A DNA stretch of 64,000 bases from Reticulitermes speratus (taxonomy: Eukaryota; Arthropoda; Insecta; Blattodea; Rhinotermitidae). A program made the position numbers and the translations under genes. The stretch is taken from assembly GCA_021186555.1 (NCBI GenBank), contig JAJKFL010000006.1:35151478-35215477 (forward strand), written 5' to 3'. The notes below the pieces were generated by a model. That model was given only the letters and a program-made list of their open reading frames with translations, had not been told where the DNA came from and ran no database searches. This document shows, one piece after another, positions 1 through 13,600 of this stretch (positions are counted from its first letter, which is position 1; each line of letters starts with the position of its first letter).

Positions 1-180
1 ATCGCGGCTTCGAATCCGCTGAGGGCATGGATGTTTATCCCTGTTGTATGTTGTGGATTGTGTTGGTAGCGGCTTCTGCGACGAGCTGATCACTCCTTCG
101 GAGGAGTCGTATCGGTGTGTGTGTTTATGTGTGTGTGATCTAGAAACGTCAACAATAAGGCGACGTAGACCAGAGTTGGT
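1..180 (+). repeat. SINE family A, cut by the window edge
   Basis: It begins inside the tRNA-like head (gcttcgaatccgctgagggc) and continues through the family body: cgacgagctgatcactc, ggaggagtc, gtgtgatctagaaacgtc. The same text occurs at 695-962 and 42760-42985, and reversed at 21200-21445 and 54789-55043. Confidence 0.8.
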
Positions 181-694
181 CTCACTCAAGTGACAGGATA
201 TTTTAAGTTCGTATATTGCAGTGCTGAGTCTGTCGCAGAATTTTGCATCAATTCATTTTCCGAGTACCGCTATAAAACAGCGTAGAACATAATATTTTAA
301 ACAGATATTCCTCCTCTATAATGGGTCTGTAATTATCAGAGTAATTTGCAGCTAGACTACATATAACACAATATTTATAACATTTTAAAAAAACAGTCCT
401 TGAATGTCAATACAAGACCTGAAAGTGACCGACGTTTTTAAGATAGGAATTTAAGGTAACAGTCAGCCGGTCTTTGTCGGATTTTTATGTCTCTGGTAAA
501 AGAAAAAAAAATAATCTGTGTTTTTACGCCGTATTAATTGACAAATAATTGTAGTTGGACACTTTGAATTTTCAACAACATCACTGTGTAAAGCTGTAAC
601 CAGTCTATCATTATCTAATCTGAAAAAGAGTTCTAATTAACCTACCACTACATAGTATGAAAGTGAAATTAGTATTGGTAACATTTCTTTTGCC
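181..694. other. AT-rich non-coding DNA (intron of the aminopeptidase)
   Basis: No open stretch resembling the next M1 exon and no repeat copy recognised here. It is presumably part of the intron after exon 6. Confidence 0.5.
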
Positions 695-962
695 GATCCC
701 AGTGGCCGCGCGGTCTAAAGCGTAGGTCTATGGCCGCTCGCTTACTGGGATTGTGGGTTCGAATCCCGCCTAGGGCATGGATATCTGTCTCTTGAGAGTG
801 TTGTGTGTTGTCAGGTAGAGGTCTCTGCGACGAGCTGGTCCCTCGACAAGAGGAGTCCTACCGAGTGTGGTGTGTCGAAAAAGGGTGTGATCGTGAAGCC
901 TCGAAAAATGAGGCGGCCTAGGCCCCCAAGAGCCGTCGAGCCATTGAAAAAAAAAAAAAAAG
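695..962 (+). repeat. SINE family A, full length with poly-A tail
   Basis: The head cccagtggccgcgcggtcta (A box) and gggttcgaatccc (B box) form a tRNA-like pol III promoter of the long-variable-arm Leu/Ser type. The body follows, then a run of 15 A at the 3' end. About 265 bp, and it lies in the intron after exon 6. Confidence 0.88.
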
Positions 963-1164
963 AGAGATAAAAAATTTCCTTTTATTTCTGAAGATGTGTG
1001 TAATTAAAATGAACAAGGACATTAATTTAAAAACACTCTCGAGAACACAGCAAGGACCAAGTGACTATATTAGAGAAGGGAACTTTTAGGTGTAGTGGGC
1101 TTGATACTGGCTTGTTGCTTCACTAGCTTAAAGAATCAGGTGTGTTCCAGGTATTATTCACCTT

Positions 1165-1450
1165 TTGACACCACCGCTGCTTGTACTTTTTAGACTGCAC
1201 TCACATGGTCCGACCTTCGTGTATTTTTGGGACCGCATTAACGTGGGATGCACCCGTGAAATTCATGCATGTTTCAGACTGTAAAACTGGTCTGAACCCG
1301 CATGCTTCTTGTCTGTTTGAGACCACTAATGTGGTTTAACCCAAAGTCCTTCATGTATTTCTGAGACTACTCACTTAGTTTGATCCCTTGTACCGCGTGT
1401 ATGTTTGAGACTACTCACGTGGTTTGACCCCACGTACTGCATGTATGTGG
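1165..1450. repeat. degenerate 44-bp tandem repeat overlapping the exon 6 splice donor
   Basis: The core gagac-(c/t)ac-tcac-gtggtttgaccc recurs with starts near 1191, 1229, 1275, 1319, 1363 and 1407. The last three intervals are exactly 44 bp and the copies diverge with distance from the exon. The copy at 1407-1450 contains the last coding bases of exon 6 and its GTGAGT donor (on the minus strand). Confidence 0.72.
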
Positions 1451-1602
1451 CGAAACCCTCGTTCAGCCAGAGATCGCTCCACCACTTCATGGTCACCAGG
1501 TTGCCGAACCACTGATGCGCTAGTTCATGGGCCACCACAATGGCCACATTTTCTTTGTCGGACATGGAGGAACTCTTTGGATCATACAGCAAGGTTGATT
1601 CC
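1419..1602 (-). CDS. aminopeptidase exon 6 with the zinc-binding HEXXH-(18)-E site
   Basis: The acceptor is tttatcag|g (phase 2) and the chosen donor aaccac|gtgagt (phase 0). It encodes residues 482-543: [41 protein letters not shown]507, H511 and E530 are the zinc ligands and E508 the catalytic base, all present. Another possible donor at atgca|gtacgt lies a few codons earlier, but the later one keeps the usual GxNH ending. The last 25 or so bases of the exon belong to a 44-bp tandem repeat that continues into the next intron. The next exon is not in 1-1418. Confidence 0.93.
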
Positions 1603-4600
1603 CTGATAAACAGAAAGTGTTCTTGAACGGACTGCCATACCTGACACCCTCTGTGGGGTGTCTGTTCACATTCAGGTGCCAATTGTATTTCATTTTGTTC
1701 ATTTTAAGTATGATAAGTACTCTTAAATTATTTGAGAACAATTAACTAAAACATGATTATAACAAGAGACAAAGCACCAAGAAGATGGAGGAGGAAATCT
1801 TATAATGAAGAACGTGATAAACAAAGTAGGGTGACATGGAAGGGAAATATATCAATCGTGATGGAGATGAAAAATACACTAAAATTTTAGTTAGGAAACC
1901 TTGACGTAAGTTGTACTTGAAGAACTAGACGATGAAAATTGTGTATGTGGTTTGCATTAATCTGGCTCAAGATAGACTCCACTGGTTAGCTTTTAGGACA
2001 TGACAGCGCATCTTCGGGTTTTGGAAAAGGTGGGAATTTTGTTGTTAGCTAAACAGCTCTCAACGTCGCTCATTAACTTCGTATATCTATTGTTATTCAG
2101 TTAGATAGCACCCTTAGATTCCGTCAATATTATTTATATCACTTGTGCTTTACGGTCGAAAAAAATTAAGAACATACAGAGTCGATACGAGGGTATTCAG
2201 CGCCCTACGTTACACCTGACTTGTGAGTCCTATTGTCAGTTTTGGCAAGCTAATGTAAGAACTCCGTTAACTTACTTTTTCTGTATAAAACCCTTTGGTA
2301 TCATTCACACTCTTATTTTGTGGTTGCATATATCATGCATTTAAACAAAGAACTTTCATTGTCATTATAATAATCAGCAGAGCAACTCAGTAGAGGAAGT
2401 GCTTATGAAATAATTTTATATTATCCATTGCGTTACGGTAATACGCAAAGCGTAACTAGGTATATAAGCGTATTTTACGATAAGTTATAGCTTTCTTTTT
2501 AAATGCGTTCTATTATTTTTTATGTTTACATTCAGAGGACAACCTGTCCATGGGCTACAATCTTAGACGATCCATAATACCAGTATGATATACTGAAAGC
2601 AATTGGATATTTGCAGGAATTAAATGCGTCAGCCCATATTATTACATTAAATAAAAATGGCACTGAATAGCACTGTAAACAATCAATAACATTTTTATTA
2701 CCTTACAATTTTTTAGCATACACAATTTAGCCTCTTTTTCATGTTATTTAGGGTAAGTGCTGTGCTATACAGACAAGCATATGCTAACAGAAATAAATAT
2801 TTGAAAACCTGAGTGTATGATACTGCCATCTGTAACAAATATGTAATGTAACTACAGGTGAATGGTAATACAGTTCCGTGACACCTCGAAAGAAGTAACT
2901 TGTAGAAAGAATTATTATATATTATTGATATTATACTGTATATAAACACTTGAACTAAATTAAATCGTAGTTTTCATGCTTTGTGTGGCAAATAAGCAAA
3001 CAAAATATTTCGATTCAGGTTTATCAGCAGTTTTATGTTCTGTTGACAGAGGTGAAAGCCCAAATAGTTTTGTACTAGGAACGATCGTAAATATATTTTG
3101 TGAATATTAGTTTGGATAAAACATTGTTCAACACTGGCCACAGACATAGGAACTGTCAAAATAATGTGAGCAGAAATGAACTCAACTGTAATACTGTCTG
3201 CGAGTTTAGACTACACGTCATAACGTTATTCAATTGCCCAAAAATGCTTCCTTTTCCAGCCCTTTCTCCACTTCACATTGGCAATACCCTTCCACCCCCC
3301 AGGGATGACCTCACCTTTCACCGTTCGACCTGACATCTCATCCCATCCCGAATCCTCTGGTTTGTTTGAGTGATCGAAATATCATTTTAATAAATCCCTG
3401 TTTATCACTAATGTAACGAATGAATCCTGGCCATTTCTACCTGAAGAATTAATTTTTCATTTTCCTATTTACTTAGGCTAGGCAATTTTATTGGCATGTG
3501 TTAATATTTGTGACTCCTTCCCAGGTGCTGGCGCTCTGGGCTGCCGCCTAGCTTACCTAGTGCGTAGCGCCGGCCCTGATAACAGATATAAGACTCAGAA
3601 GATTGTGCGAGGCTACATGAAAACTTAGACGGGTGGTGCTTTATTAATAAACACAATCCATCATTTCACGAGAGACAGCAACCGTAACTGTAAATAAGAC
3701 CATCTTCGATATGAAAGGCTAGATAACGCTATAGTAATTTGAATTGTGACAGGTTCAGTGCCGATATCAGAACCTCCTATAGGGCACTGCGGTAAACACA
3801 AGGAGCTGCTAGATCTCGAAGCTCATTAAGCTTGATCTAACCCGCAATGAGAATGTTTAATAGGAAACTGTAATTCCTATGCCGACCAATTCTTATACCC
3901 TGATCCAGGGTATAAAATAGGTCTACCTAGGAGACCGAAAGATTATTAATTTTTTGTACAGTGTCAACCTTTCCAAATGTTGTGTCTTTTGCATAAAATT
4001 AGGATACTGTATAATGTAAGAAAATGGCTGTAAACATTACGTATTTTCCTTCAGCGCCACACCCAGAAGGGCTGTGAAGCCATCTAGCTTCCTGTCCAAG
4101 GCCTAATTGACTATATTCCTGGGATTAAGGTGGCCGGAACGTCAAAAATACCCGCTAACTTCCTACGTAGTGTTACGTTTAAACTTGCGGAAAGATGTGC
4201 CTTATTCCACTATTTATCTGCAAATTTTAGCATCGGTAAATATTTATACCTACATACTTAGGATAGCGTAAGTAGTTGCAATTTGGGCTATGGTGACTGA
4301 GATTTTCGTGATTATCTTCGCCCTCTCCGAATGACGCCGGCGTAGCAGTTAGAAGATGAATTACGCATTCCAAGTAGCCTACTTATTTTAATCATTCAAG
4401 GTCATCCTTCCATTCGATATGACTTTGCCACTATTTGTGTGAATGTTGGAGATGGAGCAGTGAAGTTAAACAAATAAAGAATCAGTAACCTTAAAAATTT
4501 ATCCGGATATTTCATGCGATGCTTCTGGATACGGAATCGTCACAAATCGGTAGGCCCATGACCCATATCGGTATCGTAATTTACCATATTCAATCAATTT

Positions 4601-7600
4601 TGTCTACTACCTGCATACCATTCTTTTTTGATAAATTAAAAGTAGTGTTTCCATGTAGCAACTGTGTAGCGCACAAACACACAGCTCTACAAACACTGCA
4701 GCCCTTAAAGTTAGCTAGTGCTTTATGCATTGTTCCGACTTCTCACGGAGAACATCCGACTCCTGCAACTGAGTCGCCTGTCGTAAAAAAATCAGTCTGT
4801 AAAGTCAAAATTAATTATAACTCATTTACTATTAAATTATTTTCTTGTAGTATTTAGAAAGACCAACACAATGCACTTCACTATCACTTTAATATGTATT
4901 AATTAACCCCTACATATGTTTCGGTTTATACAAAACCATCATCAGGGGGTTCAAAACTACGTTTTATCACATCCAAAGTTAATACAGGTTTTGATATTGT
5001 GCTTGCATATTATTTACATTCACTATAAAATCAGAATTTAAAACGTATGAAATATCGTATAACATCCTTAAAATTCGTCGAATTTTGTGCCGAAATAAAA
5101 TAAGGATTTTATAGAATATAGCATATGTTTTAAATTCTGATTTTATAGTGAATGTAAATAACATGCAAGCACAATATCAAAACCTGTATTAACTTTGGAT
5201 GTGATAAAACGTAATTTTGAACCCCCTGATGATGGTTTTGTATAAACCGAATCATATGTAGGGGTTAATTAATACATATTAAAGTGATAGTGAAGTGCAT
5301 TGTGTTGGTCTTTCTAAATATTAAATTGTAAAAATGCACGGTGAGACTAATATAATATTTTCTTGTAATTTATTAAGCCTATTTTATGTTAATTGGATAT
5401 ATTATATCAGAAACACACAGCCTTTTCTCTTTCGCTGATTGGTGTAATAACAGTGGAATTTCCATGAAGAGATACCATATATGTCTCACACTGTCCAGTA
5501 CAAATGATAGTCTACAAACATATATACTAGTAGCAAAAATGTTAGTGATGAAGATTACATCCTTCTGATATGTGATGCCGTATAATTTGTTAAACAGGTG
5601 ATACGTTGGCACTGCGTCCAGCGTCTGACACTAAACTGCATGGCGTTCACACACCAGAAGGTATCAACCTTCATTGTCACCGCCGTAAAAACATATAATC
5701 TCTTAAAAGCTAACAGTCTGATTTGTAACTCGGTACCGCCTATTCAGGAAGGTACTTTAACCGACAGAGAAGATCGGTTTTCTTTGTCCCACCATTTAAC
5801 TGGGTATAACGTTAAAGTGTTGAGAAATAGGAGAGTGACAAGTAGTAATGTAGTAACGTTAACACAATTCATGTATAGGTAATGTAAAATTACGTCAAAA
5901 ATAATGCAAGTTGTAAAACACTTTTTATGCGTGTTAAAATAAATAAAATAACACGAACACAATCTGTTCACTGCTACAATTAAACAAGCTCACCTGTAGT
6001 TTAACAATCCCCAGTTCTCCATAGCTCCCGCTGCGAAGTCAGGTATGGCTGCCATATGCAGATTTGGTAGTGGGTACGGGATCCCGAAGTAATCACCATA
6101 AAACTCCAGCACCCTAGGTCCAATAGACGACGCGTACTCAGTCGTCTCTAGTAGCTGCTTCCTGGCGTATATTCTGAACTCGGGGGAGCTCTTATTCACA
6201 TACGTGACCATAGTGTTGTTGGTCGGCATGAAGTCGGAGGGGGCCACTATATAAGCCACTAGATACGGGGACATTTTGGGGGAGACTTCATAGTGATCCC
6301 ACACCCGGCCAGGTTGGTTGGCGCTGGAATAAGAAATCAATATATGGTGTGTCATTGTCATTGTCAGGCATTACACGTCCTGAAAATAATGCAGTTTTGT
6401 AGAATTCTGACGATGATACAGTGTGTCCACAAATTCCTTCGGGGTTTTGAAAAATTGTGGCGCGCAAAAAAATTGAGCAAGCCACATGCGGTTTGCTGCA
6501 GATTACAGTGAACTCTGGAAGTTTTTTAATGACCTCAGTAGACCTCGATGTGGACTCCCTTGGTAGCACGGAAAACGTCCAGACGATATTCGAGCTCTTG
6601 CCATGTTCTGTAGAGCATGTCCGTTTGAATAGCCGAGATCGCATTCCTGATACGGGTCTTCAGGTCATCAAGTCCGTTAACAGGTGTTCGGAACACATTG
6701 CTCTTGACATAACCCCACAGGAAAAAATCCAGTGGTGTTATGTCTGGTGAACTTGGAGGCCAAGGCATTGGACCGTCTCTGCCGATCCATCTTCCTGGAA
6801 ATGTCCTGTCTAGTTACGCGCGTACCTGCATACCCCAATGAGGTGGAGCACCATCTTGTTGGCGGCAAAAAACTTCCAGACTTGCACTGTAATCTGCCGC
6901 AAACCGCATGTGGCTAGCTCAATTTGTTTGAGCGCCACAATTTTTCAAAACCCCGAAGGGACTTTGTGGACACACTGTATATCACATTGGAAACATTCAC
7001 CGTTATGGCTTTGCCCATCTTGCATTATTAAAAATAATTGAACATACGTTTTGGGGAAAAGGCCGGTCACACTTCTCAGGCTAAAAGTAATGTTGGATCC
7101 TAAACCTTTGGGCCTAACAGGTAGAGCTAGACCCAAAGGCTGAGAAGAGCATCTACGTTCACGTTAAGATTATTTTTAGCTTGAGGTCGGGGACCTATGC
7201 TGTCCCCGAAACCTGGTGTTTTTTTATTATTCTTAACAAGGGGAGATGGACAATGTCCAAATAGTGAATGACACTAAATACTGTAAATAACTTTTATATT
7301 ATCTCGAACTTTCCTACATGCTAGACGCAATTTCTTACATTAATGTCACTTTGTTTAGGTTGTTTTGTATCTCATATAATACAGATTTTCGCCAGTATCT
7401 GATTTTCGACCTATTTTATATTCCTATATGACGTTTTAATATGTGAAGTGATATGTTGAATTAGTATTAGTTGTATAAAAGCAGGGAGAAACATTACTTA
7501 CAATGAAACAAGCCATAATACCATCCAAAATAAGCTTAGGAAATAACGTCATAACATAGATAAAAACACTAGTAGAAAAGAACACAAGAAGCACATAAAA

Positions 7601-10600
7601 CGAACAAAATACTGCAGTCATAATAATTCAATTAACGTTTCCCTGAAAATGTAAAATTAAGCCGAGAAAAGTAGAGCAAAACCAAGTATTATACTGAACA
7701 TTGTTGCATATAACTCAGTAAATTATCATCTGGTGCTTACCTTTGTAGTACAGTGAAGAGGAGGCAATTGAAAAAACCTAAGGCATTAACGCTGGGAAAA
7801 TAATATATTTTATTGCGACTGGACAATATTTTAAACAACACGTCGGTTTTGGTATGCTGTTGACATATTTAGAGTTCGTGGTCAAGTTTTCAGTAGCTAG
7901 AGAATCTGAGTAATTCTGTGGTGATAAATCATAGAGAGCAATTACTGGGAGAATACCCTGTCTCTTGTGTCACTTTGTCCACAACAAATCCAACACAGAC
8001 TAGCTGAAATCGAAACGGACCTACACGGTCATAAGCTGGCGACTAACCCCTGCGTCATGGAACGACTTAAGCATACAGGGATTTTAATAATAAGTTGATC
8101 ATTTACGTAAAATTTGTACATTGATATTTGGCACTTGCAGTGTAATGAGTAATAAAGCACCTTCAAGTTATTTGACAACTATGTGACCCTACTTTTAAGG
8201 CTATTTATTTTGCTTTTCACACCATCTTCAGTTTTTGTACGAAAAACACATTGCGACGTGTTCTTTATTTCCTTCTTCTGGTAGACAAGACATCTCATAT
8301 CTTTCAACGGAACGTAGTTCCGAAAAGGGTTTTCATATCAAGAGCTAAGACGATGGGCAAAATACAAAGAACCTTATGACATTATCTCAAAAATAGTTTG
8401 CTCGTGGTCAGTTTAATGAGTCTTTATCATCTACGGAGGTTACTTTACGTCGAATGGAAGGAGTGTTGTGAACTGGAAAGGAAATAGACGGTCGCGTCGT
8501 GTTCCGTTTTACATTACAGTACATCAGAGGGACTGAGGAAAACTACGAAAAAGTAAGTGAATTTAGTCCTCCGTCGAGTAGAGGATTGAACATGGGACCT
8601 TCCCAATCGTAGCCACTGTATTGATACGTATTTTTATGTGAAGGGATACTGAAGTGCATGGTGGCGAAATTATACAATTTTCTTTGATTTAATGCGCCGA
8701 AGTTCAGAATGATATTTCTATTTATGTCATGAATCTATTCCGTTTTTTAAGTGAATATTTTTAAATTTGGGCTCCCTAAAAATTGAGGATTTTGCTGGAG
8801 CATCGAAATGCCTGGAGTGGTTTTGGGAAATGAATCATGTGGAGGAACAGACAGACGCACGCCTGCATGTACCTCCCATTATGCGTTCTCCTTTACACTT
8901 CGTACAGGGGATGAATTTTTCAGTGTCGCGCATATTTAATTACTCATGCCTCTAGGAAGACAGGGCTAGGATTCTCTTAAGACATTTGAGGCCTGAAGGC
9001 TGTTAAAATAAAATTACGGTTCTCTGAGATGTGACGCCGTGTAGTTTGGTAATTTATCTACTGTGAAGATGAAAGCAACGCGATGCTCCAAAACATTGGT
9101 ATATATTTACTGTAATATACGTGACTCACATTCTAGAAAGCACTAATCAAATACTCGCCTCTGCGTCGCGAGAACTTCATATCTTGTACGTACGTATATC
9201 CTTGTTATTAGTAAGTCTTTATGAGTAAGAAATAAAAAAATAGGAATGTAAAATTACAAAGATTGCATTCTAGATATTATTTGTTTCACATCTGAGTAGA
9301 AATTTTAATTCTGTGTTTTTTAGTTACAACCAAAATGCTCCATTGGAAAAGTTTTAGGATATATTGTACAGAAACAGACTGCTATGATGTGCTATGGTTG
9401 GTACTTGCTTAGTTTACCAAGGTGCACTGACACAAAAACTTCGCTGACTGAACTTACATGGGCTCTGTGGCTCTGATGGGCATGTTGGACAATGTGATCA
9501 TGTCGACCCGGCGTGAAATGCTGATCTCGAACTCTGCCTTCATGGCGGGCTCGTCGAAGCACGGAAAAGCTTTTCTTGCATGAGTCGCCTCGAACTGAGT
9601 GCTGGCCATCCATCTGCAACATGTTTCAACAAGACACAGCGTACGAGATCACAATCAGCTGAGTTTGACGTTATGGATAATTGAGTTGGGAAGTGTAAGC
9701 ATAGAGTAAGGCTCCTGGAGCGTTCGAGTCGCTCAAGCATTTCGTAAATGGTGTAGATATAAGAGAAAAATGTAGAGAAGGTAAAATATGTGTTTTGGTG
9801 TGTTCCATAATAATCTATACAGCGATTTATTGCTACGACAAATATTTTGCAAGTTGTGCTAGAGAAAAGAGCAGAAATGTAGGTAGGGCTTGATGTGTAG
9901 TGTGCAGTTTTAAAAAAGTTGGAACACAACAAAAAATTTTGGTTTAGGTGCCAGTACTAAATTTCGCCAAAATTTGTCAAGTTATTAATTACCATCAACA
10001 AAACTAATTTATTGTGTTATACAGAAAATATATATTTTATATATAGGGTGTATTTTTCTTGTTTGAAAAATAGGCTCTGGCCCAACATTCCGCCTGACGC
10101 TCCGCCAGCGTTGCGTCGTACGTCGCGTGTCGGGGAGGTTTAACAGTCGTGACGTGAGATAGACTAGTGATCGCTGTGATAATAACCTTTAGAATGTCTA
10201 ATAAAATGCCACTAGGGCGTCGGGCCGACGCTTATTGGTCAAGCAGGAAAAGAAACACAATTTTATAGAACGAGATCTCAATTTTTGATGTGAGATCTCA
10301 ATCTGACCTCCCATAACTTATGTTGCAATTGCGATTATAATTTTTATGTATTTTAACGGCCTGAGGATGACCACTAGTTTTTGAAACATGTATCCATAGT
10401 TTTCTGTAACATAATAAATTAATAGTGTTGATAGTAATTAATAAACTATACTGTAATACTTGCAATACAACGGGATGTCCGAGATAAAAAAAACATCTAA
10501 GAAGCGTTTAAGTATCAATTTGATCTATAATACGTAGCATTGAAACAAATTCCAGTGACTCAGTACGTACATTCTGGTGCCATTCTTGTCATTGTAACTA

Positions 10601-13600
10601 CTGCGGTAGAAGCCGTACAAGGAACCCTTTAGTAAGCCTTTGAACTTTATGTCTAATACGTGGGTGCGCCCTGCCTCCAGTGCTGGCTCCAAGCTGATGG
10701 TGTTCATCTCCTTCTTGTCCTCCTGGACGTGTCCCGTTACACGGAGAGGCGTGCCAGCGGCTACTGTCGTCTTCGGGACTGGTGTTGTCGACGTATCGTG
10801 GTTACGTCTGTGACGCCTCTTGACGGCAACATCGCGCTTATTTCTGTGTCCTGCAGGTGTCGTGGTAGTGGAATCTGTTGTGGTCTTCGTCTTGTCATTG
10901 CTGCTTACTTCGGGTGTGGTTAAAACTGTTACACAGGAAAGTAATTCTGCTTAGCCACTTTTTGTATTAAAGTGGATTGTTCTGAATACGTGTGGATGCG
11001 GATGTGTACTTCAGATACAAGCCAAAATTTAAAAAAATATATATGAAATTTGATATTTGGTAAGAATTCCCATTTTTCCAGTATTTTTGCGATGGTCAAT
11101 TTCTTTATTGTGTCAAAAACCACTGGAATACGCAAATTGACAAATATACTCACTAAACCTATAAATAGCATCCAATTTTAACAAAGTTACAAAAGTAGTT
11201 CACCGTATAAAAAGGGTTGTAATTATGTGACTTACTACGTGTAAAATTTGTGAAATTTACCTCAAAAATTAAGATATGAAATTAAAAGATTTTTGCCTTA
11301 TTAGGTCTAATTTTTCTTGATGCAGTGACACTTTATCAGCTTTAGAAACTTAAACTCTAGAAGACAATGTAACAACATTTGCATTCAGATTAAGAGGAGA
11401 AGCATTAGAAAACCGATATCCAGTCTTCTAGCCCTGAAACTCCTGCATAGGAAGCAGGCTTATTGCTTGCTGAGCCATTTGTACTGAATAGAAGTTAGTT
11501 TTATAAAACATTTTTGGACCTCGTGTAGGAAATTTCAGAGCAATTATCGCGTGGATTTTTAAAATATTAATTGTACTGAGAGAAAGAATGGGCAGGGCCC
11601 ACTTCTCGTTAGGTCCCTTCGTTTCAGGCCTATGGAGCAGTACAGGACACATATTTTTTCAGAACCTCAAAGAAAATGACAAGTATAACCTGAACGCAAA
11701 AAGGGAAAGTTGAAGAAAAAGAGAAGATAAGAGAAAAGGGGAAGAAGATCAACGTAAAAAGATAAAATTTAAGAAAATTCTTGTGTGTGAACCGGTACCT
11801 GTATTGTTCAGAAAAACATCAATTACCAAAAACCGACTTATTTCTTATGACTTGTGTCTGAATAGGCTAAAGAGTCTATAGTTTTACGTGTCTCTTCGAA
11901 AAAAGAGTGGGGAAAAAATTCTGCATATGGAGTTTCCGCAGTACAGTCCAAATACATCCTGTAGCCAGCAGTTCTTGTGTGACGTAAAACGTAAGCATAT
12001 ATTGAAAGAAAGAAATGCGAATTAAAATAGATTCCAGTACGAACAGGCGCAGTGTGTTCTCACATCATGGTATTTCGAAAGCAATTTCATGCCACACTCT
12101 ATTTAGCAAACACATCTAACGAATAAGTCCTATTCCTAGATAACGTCACTTTTAATTGCACTACTATTTACACCCCCGTCCCTCAATAACACATCTATAC
12201 ACAATCTAAGCCTTTATATTCTCCTTGGCATTGGAGAGAAATTCCAGACGAGTTCACTACTTTGCCTCGATACTTCGCGATTTTCAAGTGACGCCAAGTA
12301 ATATCCCACGTAAACGCAATTCTCAAACACGTACTAGTCAGTAGTTTGCCTACAATTATGATGAACAAGTTAAATCCTCGCGGGAACCCGAGAACCCTTC
12401 TGATAACCCCCAGGTACCCGTGAACACAAGACTGGTAGCCACTGGATCCATGTGGCTGAGGGCAGGGTCAAATAGCTGGACGTTCTGAACAGATGCTCAC
12501 CCAGAATTTGTCGTTGGGGGGGGGGGGATTTCTGACTCGGAGGCTGTGTATAGTTTATGTTTGATTTTAAAAATTATGTTATAAAATCATGTCGTAAGTA
12601 TAACTATAATATAACACTGTTTGCAACTGCATTTATATGCATACAAATATAACTACACGTTCCATGACTCAATCTGAATGTCCAGTCTTCTTGGTTTTTA
12701 GGTTTATTAATTTTTTTCTAAATTATAGTGTACTGGTCATCGGCCGATTTCAGTGGCTGATTTCAGCTGAGGGGTAAATGAAGTAAAACTTTTGATATCA
12801 TCGTGTCTACAAAACCTGTGTTTTTTTAATTTCGGTTTTGGGGGTTTTGAGGGGGTTGCAGCCCGACATACCCCTCCCCTTGGGTGCGCCCTTGATTCTG
12901 AATACGATAACAGACCTTTAGTTGTAATTAAAAACTAGAAAATTAATGATTAAAGGACTGCTGGTTTCTCAAGAAGGACTCTATTACTCTTGCGTTCATA
13001 AACGGTGAAACTTACTGGTGTAAGATTCTTTAAAATTCAGTCAGGGAATTTCCTTCACTAACTACAGTATCGACAGACATCTTTTCCGCTAATGCACTAT
13101 TGTACATCAGGGATAACCATTAAATTTCGTTTGAAATCACGATTTCACTGAATGTGCAGGCTGTGATGTGTAGGTGAAATTCTAGACCAGTGTTGCTTTT
13201 TGCCATATATAATTTCTTATATCCCGAGGAATCCCTGACCATACAGACCATAAAAGTTTATAGCGGGAAGCGCAATTCAATTACTGCTACATTATTATCA
13301 AGGCAATTTATTTGTAAAAAGCTGTTAAATGTATACATCAGCTTGTATGGAAAGTACTGAAGCATGTGTCTTCTCTGTGAGGAATATTTGGAACTTTGCC
13401 CGGTATTTAAATATTTGTCTATATTTATTCCACGATTTCTTGTGGAAGCCCTAAAGATATTCTGTGGAATCCTGGTTGTGAAACATTGATCCAGACTGTA
13501 ATACGGACTTAAGTAAAGGCAGCTCTCTTGTCCATCCATTGCTGCCTTCAAGTTGTCCCATTCATTACTACCACCAGCTACAATAGCTACACAACAGCAC

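Larger units (their letters stand above)
4851..5320. mobile_element. foldback element 1 carrying a hammerhead pair
   Basis: The arms 4851-5047 and 5123-5320 are near-perfect reverse complements (outer ends tatttagaaagaccaacac / gtgttggtctttctaaata) around a spacer of about 75 bp. Each arm contains one hammerhead-like motif, and the two point away from the centre. No coding capacity. A tail aaaatgcacggtgag follows at 5330-5345 and matches the tail of the foldback near 23.4 kb. Confidence 0.85.

Noticed and set aside
706..790. tRNA gene
   Set aside because: A and B boxes are present but the cloverleaf does not close and the sequence continues into a repeated SINE body with poly-A. The same holds for the heads at 20004, 21445, 29681, 41897, 42760, 55043 and 60161.
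181..1164. Next aminopeptidase exon
   Set aside because: No minus-strand stretch resembles the block that follows the zinc site; the exon must lie outside the window.
1424..1606. Plus-strand open frame over exon 6
   Set aside because: Antisense shadow of the aminopeptidase exon, whose minus frame has the zinc-site motif.
10660..10923. Plus-strand open frame over exon 3
   Set aside because: Antisense of the Thr-rich insert; the minus strand agrees with splice phase and family text.
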